A DNA stretch of 58,534 nucleotides, taken from NCBI GenBank assembly GCA_035457425.1, contig DATIBR010000089.1, forward strand, positions 1 to 58,534, in the 5' to 3' direction. The DNA comes from Terriglobales bacterium. GTDB lineage: Bacteria; Acidobacteriota; Terriglobia; Terriglobales; Acidobacteriaceae. Each line of letters opens with the position of its first letter. Within the stretch, counting starts at the first letter, position 1. The notes under the pieces are model-generated. The model was not told where the DNA came from, did no database searches, and was given only the letters and a program-made list of their open reading frames with translations. Both the position numbers and the translations under genes were made by a program. Shown here piece after piece: positions 8,473 through 15,614 of the stretch.

Positions 8473-9263
8473 AGAAGAAGACCACAAAGCGGCCGGCGAA
8501 GAAGGCAGCGGCGAGCAGCAAGCGGACCTCGCCCGCGAACCAGGTCCTCTATCTTTACGGCGTCACGCGCGCCGCGGGCCCCGCGCCGCAAGCGGCCGGC
8601 GTCGATGGCAAGGCCGCGGTCGCATCCGTCCCGTGTTCCGGGCTTACCTGCTGGGTCAGCCGCGTCGACGCCAGGGAGTACGGCGCCGAACTCGAGCGCA
8701 ACATCGAGAACCTCGACTGGCTCGCCGAAGCCAGCGTGCGCCATCAGCGCGTCGTCGCCGAGCTTTCCCAGGACCGCACCGTGCTGCCCGCGCGCTTCGG
8801 CACCGTCTTCCTGAGCGAGAAGACGCTGGCCGCCGACGTGGCGAAGCGCAAGAAGGACATGGAGTCCGCGCTCCGCCGGCTGGCCGATGCCGACGAGTGG
8901 GGCGTGAAAGTGTTCCGCGTCGATCAGCCGGTGCACACCGCCATGGCGGCCGCGAGCGGCCGCGACTACCTGAGCCAGAAGGCCGCGATGCTCAAGCCCG
9001 CGGGCGCGCAACAGGTCGCGCCCGAGATCCGCGAGCTGGCCGACGCGCTCTCCAAGGTGGCCGCCGACGCGGTCCCGGCGGGCAAGGTCTCATCCGGACA
9101 GCGCGGCCTGGAGTGGCAGGCGTCGTTCCTCGTGCGCCGCGCCGACCGCAAGAAGTGGGACGAGGTGCTCGCCAGGTTTGCCCGCCGCTGGGGCTACGAG
9201 CGCCGCATCGAGACCAGCGGGCCCTGGCCGCCCTATTCTTTCGTGAGTCGCCATGCCCGCTGA
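8469..9263 (+). CDS. GvpF/L-family gas vesicle protein (copy 1)
   Basis: 264 residues. After a lysine-rich tail of about 25 residues (MKKKTTKRPAKKAAA) comes a typical GvpF/L body: the opening strand VLYLYGVTR, the central segment LPARFGTVF, and the C-terminal signature GPWPPYSF. GvpF/L proteins are accessory assembly factors that bind GvpA and are thought to prevent its premature aggregation. ATG 8469 overlaps the stop of the ATPase gene (ATGA), and its own stop overlaps the next start. The histone-like basic tail is not part of the usual family architecture. Its function is unknown. Confidence 0.88.
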   Translation: MKKKTTKRPAKKAAASSKRTSPANQVLYLYGVTRAAGPAPQAAGVDGKAAVASVPCSGLTCWVSRVDAREYGAELERNIENLDWLAEASVRHQRVVAELSQDRTVLPARFGTVFLSEKTLAADVAKRKKDMESALRRLADADEWGVKVFRVDQPVHTAMAAASGRDYLSQKAAMLKPAGAQQVAPEIRELADALSKVAADAVPAGKVSSGQRGLEWQASFLVRRADRKKWDEVLARFARRWGYERRIETSGPWPPYSFVSRHAR

Positions 9264-9489
9264 CCCCGAGCTGCTCATCTCCGCCAACGACCCCGCCGAC
9301 GAGCTCTCGCTGCTCGACCTGCTCGACCACGTCCTGAACTCCGGCGTCGTCATCCAGGGCAGCCTGGTCATCTCGCTCGCCGGCGTGGACCTGGTGTACG
9401 TCGGGCTGAACGTGGTGCTCACGTCGGTCGAGACCGCGATGCGGGTCGTCGAGCCGGGCGCCCGCCCGCTGCCCGACCGCAACCGCTAG
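9253..9489 (+). CDS. GvpA/J/M/S-family protein, GvpS/GvpM-like
   Basis: 78 residues with the small GvpA-like fold. The core reads LLDLLDHVLNSGVVIQGS followed by LVISLAGVDLVYVGLN. The segment ISLAGVDLVYVGL resembles GvpS and GvpM rather than structural GvpA, which has AWVRxSLVGIELL. These minor proteins are required in small amounts for vesicle nucleation or shape in other bacteria. The start overlaps the upstream gvpF/L-like gene by 11 nt. The exact subfamily letter is uncertain. Confidence 0.78.
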   Translation: MPADPELLISANDPADELSLLDLLDHVLNSGVVIQGSLVISLAGVDLVYVGLNVVLTSVETAMRVVEPGARPLPDRNR

Positions 9490-9498
9490 AATGACCTC
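9487..9498 (+). promoter_or_regulatory. Internal leaderless-type -10 element
   Basis: TAGAAT (9487-9492) overlaps the TAG stop of the GvpS/M-like gene and lies exactly 6 nt before the GTG start at 9499. This is the same geometry as in front of the locus. It suggests an additional internal promoter producing a leaderless transcript for the second GvpF/L and GvpK. Cotranscription from upstream is also possible. Confidence 0.45.
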
Positions 9499-10125
9499 GT
9501 GCTCCTGCTCTATGGCATGACGAAGTCGGGCACGCCCGCGCCGCCGTTCGAGGGCGTTGGCGGAGAACCGCTCCGTTCGCTGGACGAGCAAGGCATCACC
9601 GCGTGGCATTCCAATGCCGCGCCGACCCGCGGCGCCAAGGAAGACGTCCTGGCTTTCCATCGCGTCATCTCCGCGCTCTTCCAGGCAGCGACCGTGATCC
9701 CGTTCCGCATGCCGACCCTGCTGCCGGGCGAGCCGGAGCTGCGCGCCTGGCTCGCCGCGAATGCGGCGACCATCCTGCGCGAGCTCGAGCGGTTGCGCGG
9801 CGTCGTGCAGATGGAGTTGCACATTGCGGCGCCCGCGCCCGCCGCGGCCGGCTCGGGCCGCGCCTACCTGGAGTCGCGCCGCGACGCGCAACGCGCGCTC
9901 GCGGAGCGGGCGGCCGCGGCGCGCGAAGCGCTCGCCGATCTTGCCGCCGAGTGGCGGCAGCGCGAGACCCGCGACGGCATCCGCTGTTTCGCGCTCGTGC
10001 CCCGCGGGCGCGAGCGCGACTTCGTCTCGCACCTTGACGCTTCCGGCCGCCGCGACGATCTTCGCGTGACCGGCCCCTGGCCGCCGGCCGAGTTCCTCGA
10101 CCCCGCTCTCACCACTCCCGCATGA
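9499..10125 (+). CDS. GvpF/L-family gas vesicle protein (copy 2)
   Basis: 208 residues, shorter than copies 1 and 3 and without the basic N-terminal tail. The start LLLYGMT gives the opening strand, VIPFRMPTLL corresponds to the family's central segment, and the C-terminal signature GPWPPAEFL is present. The middle is a long alanine/arginine-rich helix (about residues 120-160). GTG 9499 is the only sensible start. The stop TGA overlaps the ATG of gvpK. It probably acts with the other two copies as a GvpA-binding assembly factor. Division of labour between the copies is unknown. Confidence 0.82.
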   Translation: MLLLYGMTKSGTPAPPFEGVGGEPLRSLDEQGITAWHSNAAPTRGAKEDVLAFHRVISALFQAATVIPFRMPTLLPGEPELRAWLAANAATILRELERLRGVVQMELHIAAPAPAAAGSGRAYLESRRDAQRALAERAAAAREALADLAAEWRQRETRDGIRCFALVPRGRERDFVSHLDASGRRDDLRVTGPWPPAEFLDPALTTPA

Positions 10126-10514
10126 GCCACCGCATCGACAAGCCGCGCCAGCTCTCACCCGACGAAGTCACCGCCGCCGTCCGCGACCTCAAGCGGCAGC
10201 TCGAGAACACCGTCCCCGGCACCGCCGAGCGCATCGAGTGCAACGCGGAGACGCTCGACCAGGGCCTCGCCAAGCTGGTCCTCGGACTCATCGAGCTCCT
10301 GCGCCGCGTGCTCGAGCGCCAGGCCATCCGCCGCATGGAAGGCGGCTCGCTTTCCGACCAGCAGGTCGAGGAGATGGGACAGGCCCTCATGAAGCTGGAG
10401 CAGAAGATCGGGGAGCTGTGCGACCAGTTCGGCATCCAGCCCGCCGACCTCAATCTGGGCATCGGCATCGGCAACCTGAACGAGCCGCCCGACCCATCGG
10501 CTCAAGATAAGTGA
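10122..10514 (+). CDS. gvpK: Gas vesicle protein GvpK
   Basis: 130 residues with the highly characteristic GvpK core: ETLDQGLAKLVLGLIELL, then RRVLERQAIRRMEGGSL and a helical segment LMKLEQKIGELCDQFGI. GvpK is a small accessory protein found in nearly all gas vesicle clusters and needed for vesicle formation. Its biochemical role is not settled. The start overlaps the upstream gene by 4 nt, and a 239-nt gap follows before gvpJ, so this is probably the last gene of the first transcription unit. Confidence 0.93.
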   Translation: MSHRIDKPRQLSPDEVTAAVRDLKRQLENTVPGTAERIECNAETLDQGLAKLVLGLIELLRRVLERQAIRRMEGGSLSDQQVEEMGQALMKLEQKIGELCDQFGIQPADLNLGIGIGNLNEPPDPSAQDK

Positions 10515-10753
10515 TAGAAAATACGAGAGTTGCTGCTGCTCCGAAGCGCGGGTCATTGTCCTTTCGGACGGCATGAAATTTTTTCTCAGGCGCTGCCAAC
10601 TTCCTGCATCCAAGAGAATTGGCGCTCGGTTTCGCAGTCGACCGGCGTCGGACTCCCCCAAAAGTTGAGTGCTGTTAGAATAGCGGACTCGTTGCGGCCT
10701 GAGAGACGTTCCAAAAGGGTCCAACAGCCGTTATTCCTCATCACGGAAGGCGC
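10515..10753 (+). promoter_or_regulatory. Intergenic gap with putative promoter for the gvpJ-gvpA unit
   Basis: The only substantial non-coding gap inside the gas vesicle locus. TAGAAT at 10676-10681 is a plausible -10, preceded by a weak -35 region. Unlike the leaderless cases it would give a leader of about 65 nt. GGAAGG (10745-10750) then provides a ribosome site for gvpJ. No coding potential or clear terminator hairpin was found. It likely separates an accessory-protein transcript from a gvpJ-gvpA-kinase transcript. Confidence 0.45.
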
Positions 10754-11065
10754 ATGGAGCAACGACTACCCACCGTTTCAGGCAACACGAATCTGGTCGA
10801 CATTCTGGATCGCGTCCTGGACAAGGGCTTGGTGGTCGCGGGCGACATTCGTGTGTCGCTGGCGAACGTCGAGCTGCTCACCATTCGCATCCGCTTGCTG
10901 GTCTGTTCGGTCGACAAGGCCGAGCAGATCGGCTTGAACTGGTGGAAGCACGATCCCAACCTTACGGTCGGAGCGCCGCGGCGGCGCCGGTTGCCCGCTC
11001 GCGGTCCGGCGGAAGGCGTTTTGGAACCCGCGCGCCGCAAGAAGGCGGCGAGGCCCGCAAGGTAA
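10754..11065 (+). CDS. gvpJ: Gas vesicle minor protein GvpJ
   Basis: 103 residues. The core [20 protein letters not shown], then VSLANVELLTIRIRLLVCSV and DKAEQIGLNWWK, matches GvpJ: the GD in place of GvpA's AW, and the terminal NWW, are typical. GvpJ is a GvpA paralogue used in trace amounts and needed for vesicle nucleation. After residue 70 the protein carries an unusual arginine/lysine-rich tail (RRRRLPARGP, then ARRKKAARPAR). SD GGAAGG is 3 nt before ATG. gvpA follows 24 nt later. Confidence 0.87.
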   Translation: MEQRLPTVSGNTNLVDILDRVLDKGLVVAGDIRVSLANVELLTIRIRLLVCSVDKAEQIGLNWWKHDPNLTVGAPRRRRLPARGPAEGVLEPARRKKAARPAR

Positions 11066-11089
11066 AAAGAGTTTCAGGAGGACCCTCCG

Positions 11090-11395
11090 ATGGCTGTTGA
11101 ACGCGTATCCGGCGGCTCAAGTCTGATCGACGTACTCGATCGGGTACTCGACAAAGGTATCGTGATCGATGCGTGGGTACGCATTTCGCTGGTCGGCATC
11201 GACCTGATCACGGTCGAAGCCCGCGTGGTGGTCGCTTCGATCGATACGTATCTCAAGTACGCCGATGCGGTCGGTCTCAGCGGTCTGGTCTCGCGTCCGC
11301 GCCTGGGCGAGGGCGAAGAAGTCGTCGAAGTGGTCGAGGAAGAGCCGGTGCGGCGTCCGCGACCTGCTCCCCGCCGGGCGGCTGCACGTCGCTAG
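11090..11395 (+). CDS. gvpA: Major gas vesicle structural protein GvpA
   Basis: 101 residues. The first 70 are canonical Gvp[38 protein letters not shown] and [15 protein letters not shown]. GvpA polymerises into the ribs of the gas-permeable vesicle wall. The best ribosome site in the cluster (AGGAGG, about 8 nt upstream) fits high expression. The SD sequence could pair with CCTCC just downstream, a possible translational control. GvpA is usually 70-75 residues. Here an extra 30-residue tail has an acidic block ([12 protein letters not shown]) and then a basic proline/arginine block ([14 protein letters not shown]). Confidence 0.95.
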   Translation: MAVERVSGGSSLIDVLDRVLDKGIVIDAWVRISLVGIDLITVEARVVVASIDTYLKYADAVGLSGLVSRPRLGEGEEVVEVVEEEPVRRPRPAPRRAAARR

Positions 11396-11443
11396 CCCTG
11401 TACCGCAAGGAACGACGGCGATTGATGTGACTAGGGTGTCCGC

Positions 11444-13564
11444 ATGGCCACGCCTGAGATGCGTGTGAATACCGTTGCCCAACTTCCCGCGCAGCGCCGC
11501 ATGGCGGCGCTGCGCCGTCGCTCCGCGCTCCGCCTGCTCGACGTCGAGCGCTCCGAAGATATCTTCCCCGTCCTCCTGGAAGAGATCATGGCGCTCGGCT
11601 TCCGCCGCGCTGCCATCGCGACTGTCGATCCCGAGACCGGCGAGCTCGTTCCCGCCGAATCCGTCAACGCCGGCAAGCAGTTCCTCGCGCAGTTCCGCAC
11701 CTCCCTCTACGCCTCCGAGAACCCGCTCGTCGGCGTGCTGCAGGGCATGCAGCCTGCCGTGCTGCCCCAGCCCGGCAACAAGAACCACAATCTCTACTGC
11801 CACCCCTTCATCTATCGCAACCGCAACATGTGCTGGGAGGCGGAGCGCGAGCGCCGCGCCGACTGCCTGGCGCTCGTCAACTTCTCCAGCCCGCAGCCCC
11901 TGCAGCTCGACCGCCAGACCTGCGAGGTCTGTGACATGCGCTCCTACGCCGGCCTGGTCGCGGTGGAGCTCAACGGCGCCACCTCCGAGCGCGAGCTGAG
12001 CGAGCTGCGCGCCCTCATCGAGCTCGCCAACCGCTACCTCGCCCGCCTCTTCAAGGTCGAGCACTACTACAACCGCATGCGCGACATGGACACCACCATC
12101 GCGCAGATGCAGACCATGATGCAGAGCATGTCGGACCCCGTCATTCTGACCGACACGCATCATCGCGTCATCACCCAGAATCGCGCCGCCGAGCAGTTCT
12201 TCAAGCTGCCGGAAGAGACCACCGAAGGCCTGGTGCGCGCCGTCGAGCTCAACAACCTACTGTTCTCCGCCGCGCTCTCGTCGATGGCGATGGGCGGCGA
12301 AGACGCCTCCCGCGACCTCACCCTCGTCGATCCCATCGAGGGCGAGGAAGTGCTGTTCGAGGCCGTCACCGCGCCCACCTTCACGCGCGAGGGCATGCGC
12401 ACCGGCCTGGTCACCGTGATGCGCAACGTCACCGACCTCCGCCGCGCCGACGAAGAACTGCGCACCAACTTCGAGCGCCTGCTGGCGGCCGAAGAAGTCG
12501 TGCGCCAGGACCGCGACCGCCTCAACCTCATCATCGAGAACGTCGGCGACCCCATCATCGTCGCCGACTCCGCCGGCAAGGTCGTCTTGCTCGACCCGCT
12601 GGCGCAGGAGTTGTTCGCGCGCAGCAAGGAAGGCCGCGTCGATCCCCAGGTCGTCAAGAACCTCGCCAAGCTCGACGCCTACATCATGGGCTTCACCTTC
12701 TCGTTCTCCGACCGCGAAAACGCCCCGCTCAAGCTGTGGTCGCCGGGCGCGCGCGCCGAGCTCGAATACGACGCCCGCTCCGGCAAGATCTACGACGTCC
12801 GCGGCCAGGTGGCCTACACCGTCACCGTGCTGCGCGACCTCACGCCGCTGCGCAAGGTCGAGCAGCTCAAGGTCGAGCGCCGCATGCTGGAAGTGGAGAA
12901 GTTCGCCGCCACCGGCCGCCTCGCCGGCACCATCGCGCACGAAGTCAACAACCCGATGGAGGCCATCAAGAACGCCATCTACCTGCTCGCCGACGGCGTG
13001 AAGGAGGAGAAGAAGCCCGTCTACGACATCCTCAAGGGCGAGACCGAGCGCGTGGCCCGCATCGTCCGCCAGATGCTCGGGCTCTATCGCACCAGCGAGC
13101 AGGCCGGCTCCATCGACATCAACAGCGTCATCGAAGACACGCTGCTGCTGTTCACGCGCCAGCTCCAGCGCAACGGCATCGTCGCGCTTACCGACCTCGA
13201 CAAGCTGCCGCCCGCGGTCGGCTCCGCCGACCAGTTCCGCCAGGTGCTCTCCAACCTGGTCGTCAACGCCAAGGACAGCATGGCGGAAGGCGGCCGCCTC
13301 ATCATCCGCACCCGCCACGTGCCCGAGCCCGACGGCATCCACAGCTGGGTCCGCATCTCCATCGCCGACACCGGCGCCGGCATCGCGCACGACATCCTGC
13401 CCAACATCTTCGAGGCCTTCGTCAGCACCAAGGGCGAGAAGGGCACCGGCCTCGGCCTGTGGATCGTCAAAGGCATCATCGAGAACCACGGCGGCAAGAT
13501 CAAGGTCCGCAGCAAGGTCGGCAAGGGAACGCTCTTCCAGATCTCCCTGCCGGTGGTGCGCTAG
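11444..13564 (+). CDS. Soluble GAF-PAS-PAS sensor histidine kinase in the gas vesicle locus
   Basis: 706 residues, no membrane segment. Order: GAF-like domain (about 30-215), PAS (about 225-330), a second PAS (about 355-475), HisKA with phospho-acceptor His499 in IAHEVNNPMEA, and HATPase with N (VVNAKDS), G1 (ADTGAGI) and G2 (GTGLGLWI) boxes. All five cysteines of the protein (119, 130, 141, 160, 163) fall in the GAF domain, the last two as CEVC. This suggests a metal, Fe-S or redox site, so oxygen or redox may be sensed. It sits 48 nt after gvpA and 2 nt before its response regulator. Regulation of buoyancy by oxygen state is inferred. Confidence 0.9.
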   Translation: MATPEMRVNTVAQLPAQRRMAALRRRSALRLLDVERSEDIFPVLLEEIMALGFRRAAIATVDPETGELVPAESVNAGKQFLAQFRTSLYASENPLVGVLQGMQPAVLPQPGNKNHNLYCHPFIYRNRNMCWEAERERRADCLALVNFSSPQPLQLDRQTCEVCDMRSYAGLVAVELNGATSERELSELRALIELANRYLARLFKVEHYYNRMRDMDTTIAQMQTMMQSMSDPVILTDTHHRVITQNRAAEQFFKLPEETTEGLVRAVELNNLLFSAALSSMAMGGEDASRDLTLVDPIEGEEVLFEAVTAPTFTREGMRTGLVTVMRNVTDLRRADEELRTNFERLLAAEEVVRQDRDRLNLIIENVGDPIIVADSAGKVVLLDPLAQELFARSKEGRVDPQVVKNLAKLDAYIMGFTFSFSDRENAPLKLWSPGARAELEYDARSGKIYDVRGQVAYTVTVLRDLTPLRKVEQLKVERRMLEVEKFAATGRLAGTIAHEVNNPMEAIKNAIYLLADGVKEEKKPVYDILKGETERVARIVRQMLGLYRTSEQAGSIDINSVIEDTLLLFTRQLQRNGIVALTDLDKLPPAVGSADQFRQVLSNLVVNAKDSMAEGGRLIIRTRHVPEPDGIHSWVRISIADTGAGIAHDILPNIFEAFVSTKGEKGTGLGLWIVKGIIENHGGKIKVRSKVGKGTLFQISLPVVR

Positions 13565-13566
13565 CC

Positions 13567-13965
13567 ATGAACGCGCAGAACAGCCACGTGCTGGTGGTCG
13601 ACGACGAGCCCTCCGTCCTGCTCACCTACCGCATGATCCTCGAGCAGCAGGGATACAAGGTCACGGCTTCCATCTCGTGCAAAGACGCCATCGCCGCACT
13701 CGAACAGGATCCGATGGACCTGCTCATCTGCGACCTCTCGCTCGAGCAGAAGCACACCGGCTTCGAGGTCATCGAGCATGGCCGCAGCCGCGATGCCACC
13801 GTGCCCGCCATCCTGGTCACCGGTTATGCCAGCAAGGAAGTCATGGACAAGGCCGAGCAAGCCGGCGTCGCGGTGCTGTTCAAGCCCATCGACATCAATG
13901 AGTTTCTCTCTACCATCTCGCAGAAGGTGAGGTCGAGGAATGAGTCCCGCCACCAGAAAGCGTAG
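13567..13965 (+). CDS. Single-domain (CheY-like) response regulator
   Basis: 132 residues comprising only a receiver domain: acidic pair DD (12-13), phospho-acceptor Asp56 (ICDLSL), the conserved Thr in LVTGYA and the Lys in LFKPID. No DNA-binding or enzymatic output domain follows. It is probably phosphorylated by the kinase encoded 2 nt upstream and should act by protein contact. Its 3' end overlaps the next gvp gene by 26 nt, which ties its synthesis to that of a GvpF/L protein. Target unknown. Confidence 0.9.
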   Translation: MNAQNSHVLVVDDEPSVLLTYRMILEQQGYKVTASISCKDAIAALEQDPMDLLICDLSLEQKHTGFEVIEHGRSRDATVPAILVTGYASKEVMDKAEQAGVAVLFKPIDINEFLSTISQKVRSRNESRHQKA

Positions 13966-14887
13966 TCCCAACAAGAAAGCCGCGCCGGAACCGAAAGAGA
14001 AGCCGGCGGTAGCCGTGAAGGTCCGCAGGACGGTCGACGCCGAGCGCGAGGTCCACGCGCTCGAGCCCTCGCAGCTCACGCGCGCCGAGCGCCCGCAGCT
14101 CGTCCCCGTCGCCGCTCCCGAGGCCGGTGAGGGCCGCTACGTCTACGGCGTCATCCAGGCCAAGGACTCCATGAACTTCGGCAAGATCGGTATGGGCGGC
14201 ACCGGCGAGATGGTCTACACCGTCCACCACGGCGACATCGCCGCCATCGTCAGCAAGACGCCGGTCTTCATCTTCGACCCCACGCGCGAGAACGCGCTCG
14301 CCCACGAGCACGTCATCGAGACCGTCATGAAGGCCCAGACCATCATCCCGATGTCGTTCGGCACCGTCTTCCGCACCGACGACGACATCCGCGAGGTACT
14401 CAAGTCCATCTACGCTTCGCTCAAGGACGTCCTCAAGCAGATGGCCAACAAACTCGAGTTCGGCTTGAAGGTCACCTGGGACCGCGACCAGATCATCGAG
14501 GAGCTCAAGCGCGGCCACGAAGACATCCACCGCTTCCACCAGGAGATCACGCGCAAGCACCTGCAATCCACCTACTTCGCCCGCATGCAGCTGGGCCGCA
14601 TGATCGACAAGGCCCTGGTCGAGCGGGCCGCCGAGTACGTGCGCGAGATCTACGAGGCGCTGCGGCCGGTGTGCGTCGCTTCCCGCGACAACAAGCCCAT
14701 CGGCGACAAGATGATCATGAACGCCGCCTTCCTCATCCATCGCGACAAGGAATCCGATTTCGATGAGGCCGTCAACAAGATCGCGCAGCGCTTCGGCGAC
14801 CGCCTGAACTTCAAGTACACCGGCCCCTGGCCGCCCTACAACTTCGTCAACATCCGCCTGAAACTGGAGCGCGGCACCGCCACGTAA
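13940..14887 (+). CDS. GvpF/L-family gas vesicle protein (copy 3)
   Basis: 315 residues, the longest of the three copies. A basic, proline-rich extension of about 65 residues (TRKRSPNKKAAPEPKEKP) precedes the family body, which starts at RYVYGVIQA, has IIPMSFGTVF in the middle and ends with GPWPPYNFVNI. The ATG at 13940 follows a GAGG-type ribosome site inside the response regulator gene, so the two are translationally coupled. The family acts in vesicle assembly by binding GvpA. The basic extension recalls copy 1. Confidence 0.88.
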   Translation: MSPATRKRSPNKKAAPEPKEKPAVAVKVRRTVDAEREVHALEPSQLTRAERPQLVPVAAPEAGEGRYVYGVIQAKDSMNFGKIGMGGTGEMVYTVHHGDIAAIVSKTPVFIFDPTRENALAHEHVIETVMKAQTIIPMSFGTVFRTDDDIREVLKSIYASLKDVLKQMANKLEFGLKVTWDRDQIIEELKRGHEDIHRFHQEITRKHLQSTYFARMQLGRMIDKALVERAAEYVREIYEALRPVCVASRDNKPIGDKMIMNAAFLIHRDKESDFDEAVNKIAQRFGDRLNFKYTGPWPPYNFVNIRLKLERGTAT

Positions 14888-14893
14888 GAGAAG

Positions 14894-14953
14894 CGTTCCC
14901 GGTTTCCCGAGTGGCGACTGGCAACGCGGGAACGGGAAACGGGAAACGGGAAA
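14894..14953. repeat. Heptamer repeat array with inverted copy upstream of gvpG
   Basis: Three perfect copies of CGGGAAA (14933-14953), preceded by a partial copy, end 2 nt before the gvpG ATG. An inverted copy of the motif (GTTCCCGGTTTCCCG) lies about 30 nt upstream, so transcripts can form a hairpin. The GGGAAA units may double as the ribosome site of gvpG. It belongs to the degenerate 7-bp tandem repeats seen at many gene edges in this window. Confidence 0.6.
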
Positions 14954-14955
14954 CT

Positions 14956-15294
14956 ATGTTCCTGATCGACGACCTGCTGATGATGCCCATCGACGGCATC
15001 AAGTTCGTCTTCCGCACCATCCAGAAGACCGCGGAAGAGCAGTACCTCGACGACGCCCCGCTCAAGGAGGCGCTGCTCGAACTGCAGGTCGAGTTCGATA
15101 ACGGCGACATCACTGAAGAGGAATACAGCGAGCAGCAGGCCGAGATCCTGCGCGCCCTGCGTGAGGTCCAGAACCGCCGCATGGAGATGGCCGGCGCCCC
15201 GCCCGAAGGCGAGCGCGGCCCGCTCACCGGCAAGGTCGCCGAAGGCTCCGGTGTCGACGTCCACCTCGACTACGGCCCATCAGAAAAGAAGTAG
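14956..15294 (+). CDS. gvpG: Gas vesicle protein GvpG
   Basis: 112 residues. The opening MFLIDDLLMMPIDGIKFVF is the hallmark of GvpG and fixes the start at ATG 14956. An upstream in-frame start would only add repeat-encoded residues. An acidic helical region with ITEEEYSEQQAEILRAL follows, as in the family. GvpG is a small assembly protein that interacts with GvpF and GvpL elsewhere. It is the last gene of the locus. A hairpin and repeat region follow. Confidence 0.9.
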   Translation: MFLIDDLLMMPIDGIKFVFRTIQKTAEEQYLDDAPLKEALLELQVEFDNGDITEEEYSEQQAEILRALREVQNRRMEMAGAPPEGERGPLTGKVAEGSGVDVHLDYGPSEKK

Positions 15295-15375
15295 CCAGTA
15301 CCCAGTACCCAGTACCCAGGGGCCGCGCATCCCGCGGCCCATCGCCCTCTTCTGGCTACTGGGCGCCGAGTACCG
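15295..15375. repeat. CCCAGTA heptamer array and GC hairpin after gvpG
   Basis: Three to four tandem copies of CCCAGTA (15295-15320) begin at the gvpG stop. They are followed by the hairpin GGCCGCG-N4-CGCGGCC and an inverted partial copy (TACTGGG, about 15357). There is no T-run. It sits between convergent genes and probably acts as a transcript end. Confidence 0.55.
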
Positions 15376-15377
15376 CC

Positions 15378-15578
15378 TTACTCCGGATAGTGCAGCTCGA
15401 AGAACGCTTCCACGCTCATCTTGAGCTGCTTCACGATGTCGTCCTTGCCGCCCTCGAGCACGTGCATGGTGCAGCGCGCTTCCCGGCCGTTCTTCAACCG
15501 GATGGGCGCATCGCCCACCTGCTCTACTTCGTCCGCTGGCAGCAGCCGCATCCCGTAGACCAGCACCAGATTCGCCAT
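15378..15578 (-). CDS. Hypothetical small protein (66 aa)
   Basis: 66 residues, soluble, beginning MANLVLVYGMRLLPADEVEQ and ending in a helical segment KQLKMSVEAFFELHYPE. No family recognised. The gene is credible because a TAGAAT hexamer (minus strand, 15590-15585) lies exactly 6 nt before its ATG, the same layout as other likely leaderless genes here. It shares a divergent promoter region with the following secreted protein. Confidence 0.6.
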   Translation of the reverse strand: MANLVLVYGMRLLPADEVEQVGDAPIRLKNGREARCTMHVLEGGKDDIVKQLKMSVEAFFELHYPE

Positions 15579-15584
15579 GCCGCG

Positions 15585-15608
15585 ATTCTAGTCTGCCTAC
15601 GGTAGAAT
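15585..15608. promoter_or_regulatory. Divergent pair of leaderless-type -10 elements
   Basis: Two TAGAAT hexamers face away from each other. One is on the minus strand (15585-15590), 6 nt before the ATG of the 66-residue protein. One is on the plus strand (15603-15608), 6 nt before the GTG at 15615. Only 12 nt separate them, so the two promoters must overlap and may compete. Confidence 0.6.
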
Positions 15609-15614
15609 CGCCGC

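Noticed and set aside
14894-15320. CRISPR array
   Set aside because: The repeats are 7-bp head-to-tail units without spacers, and no cas gene is present.
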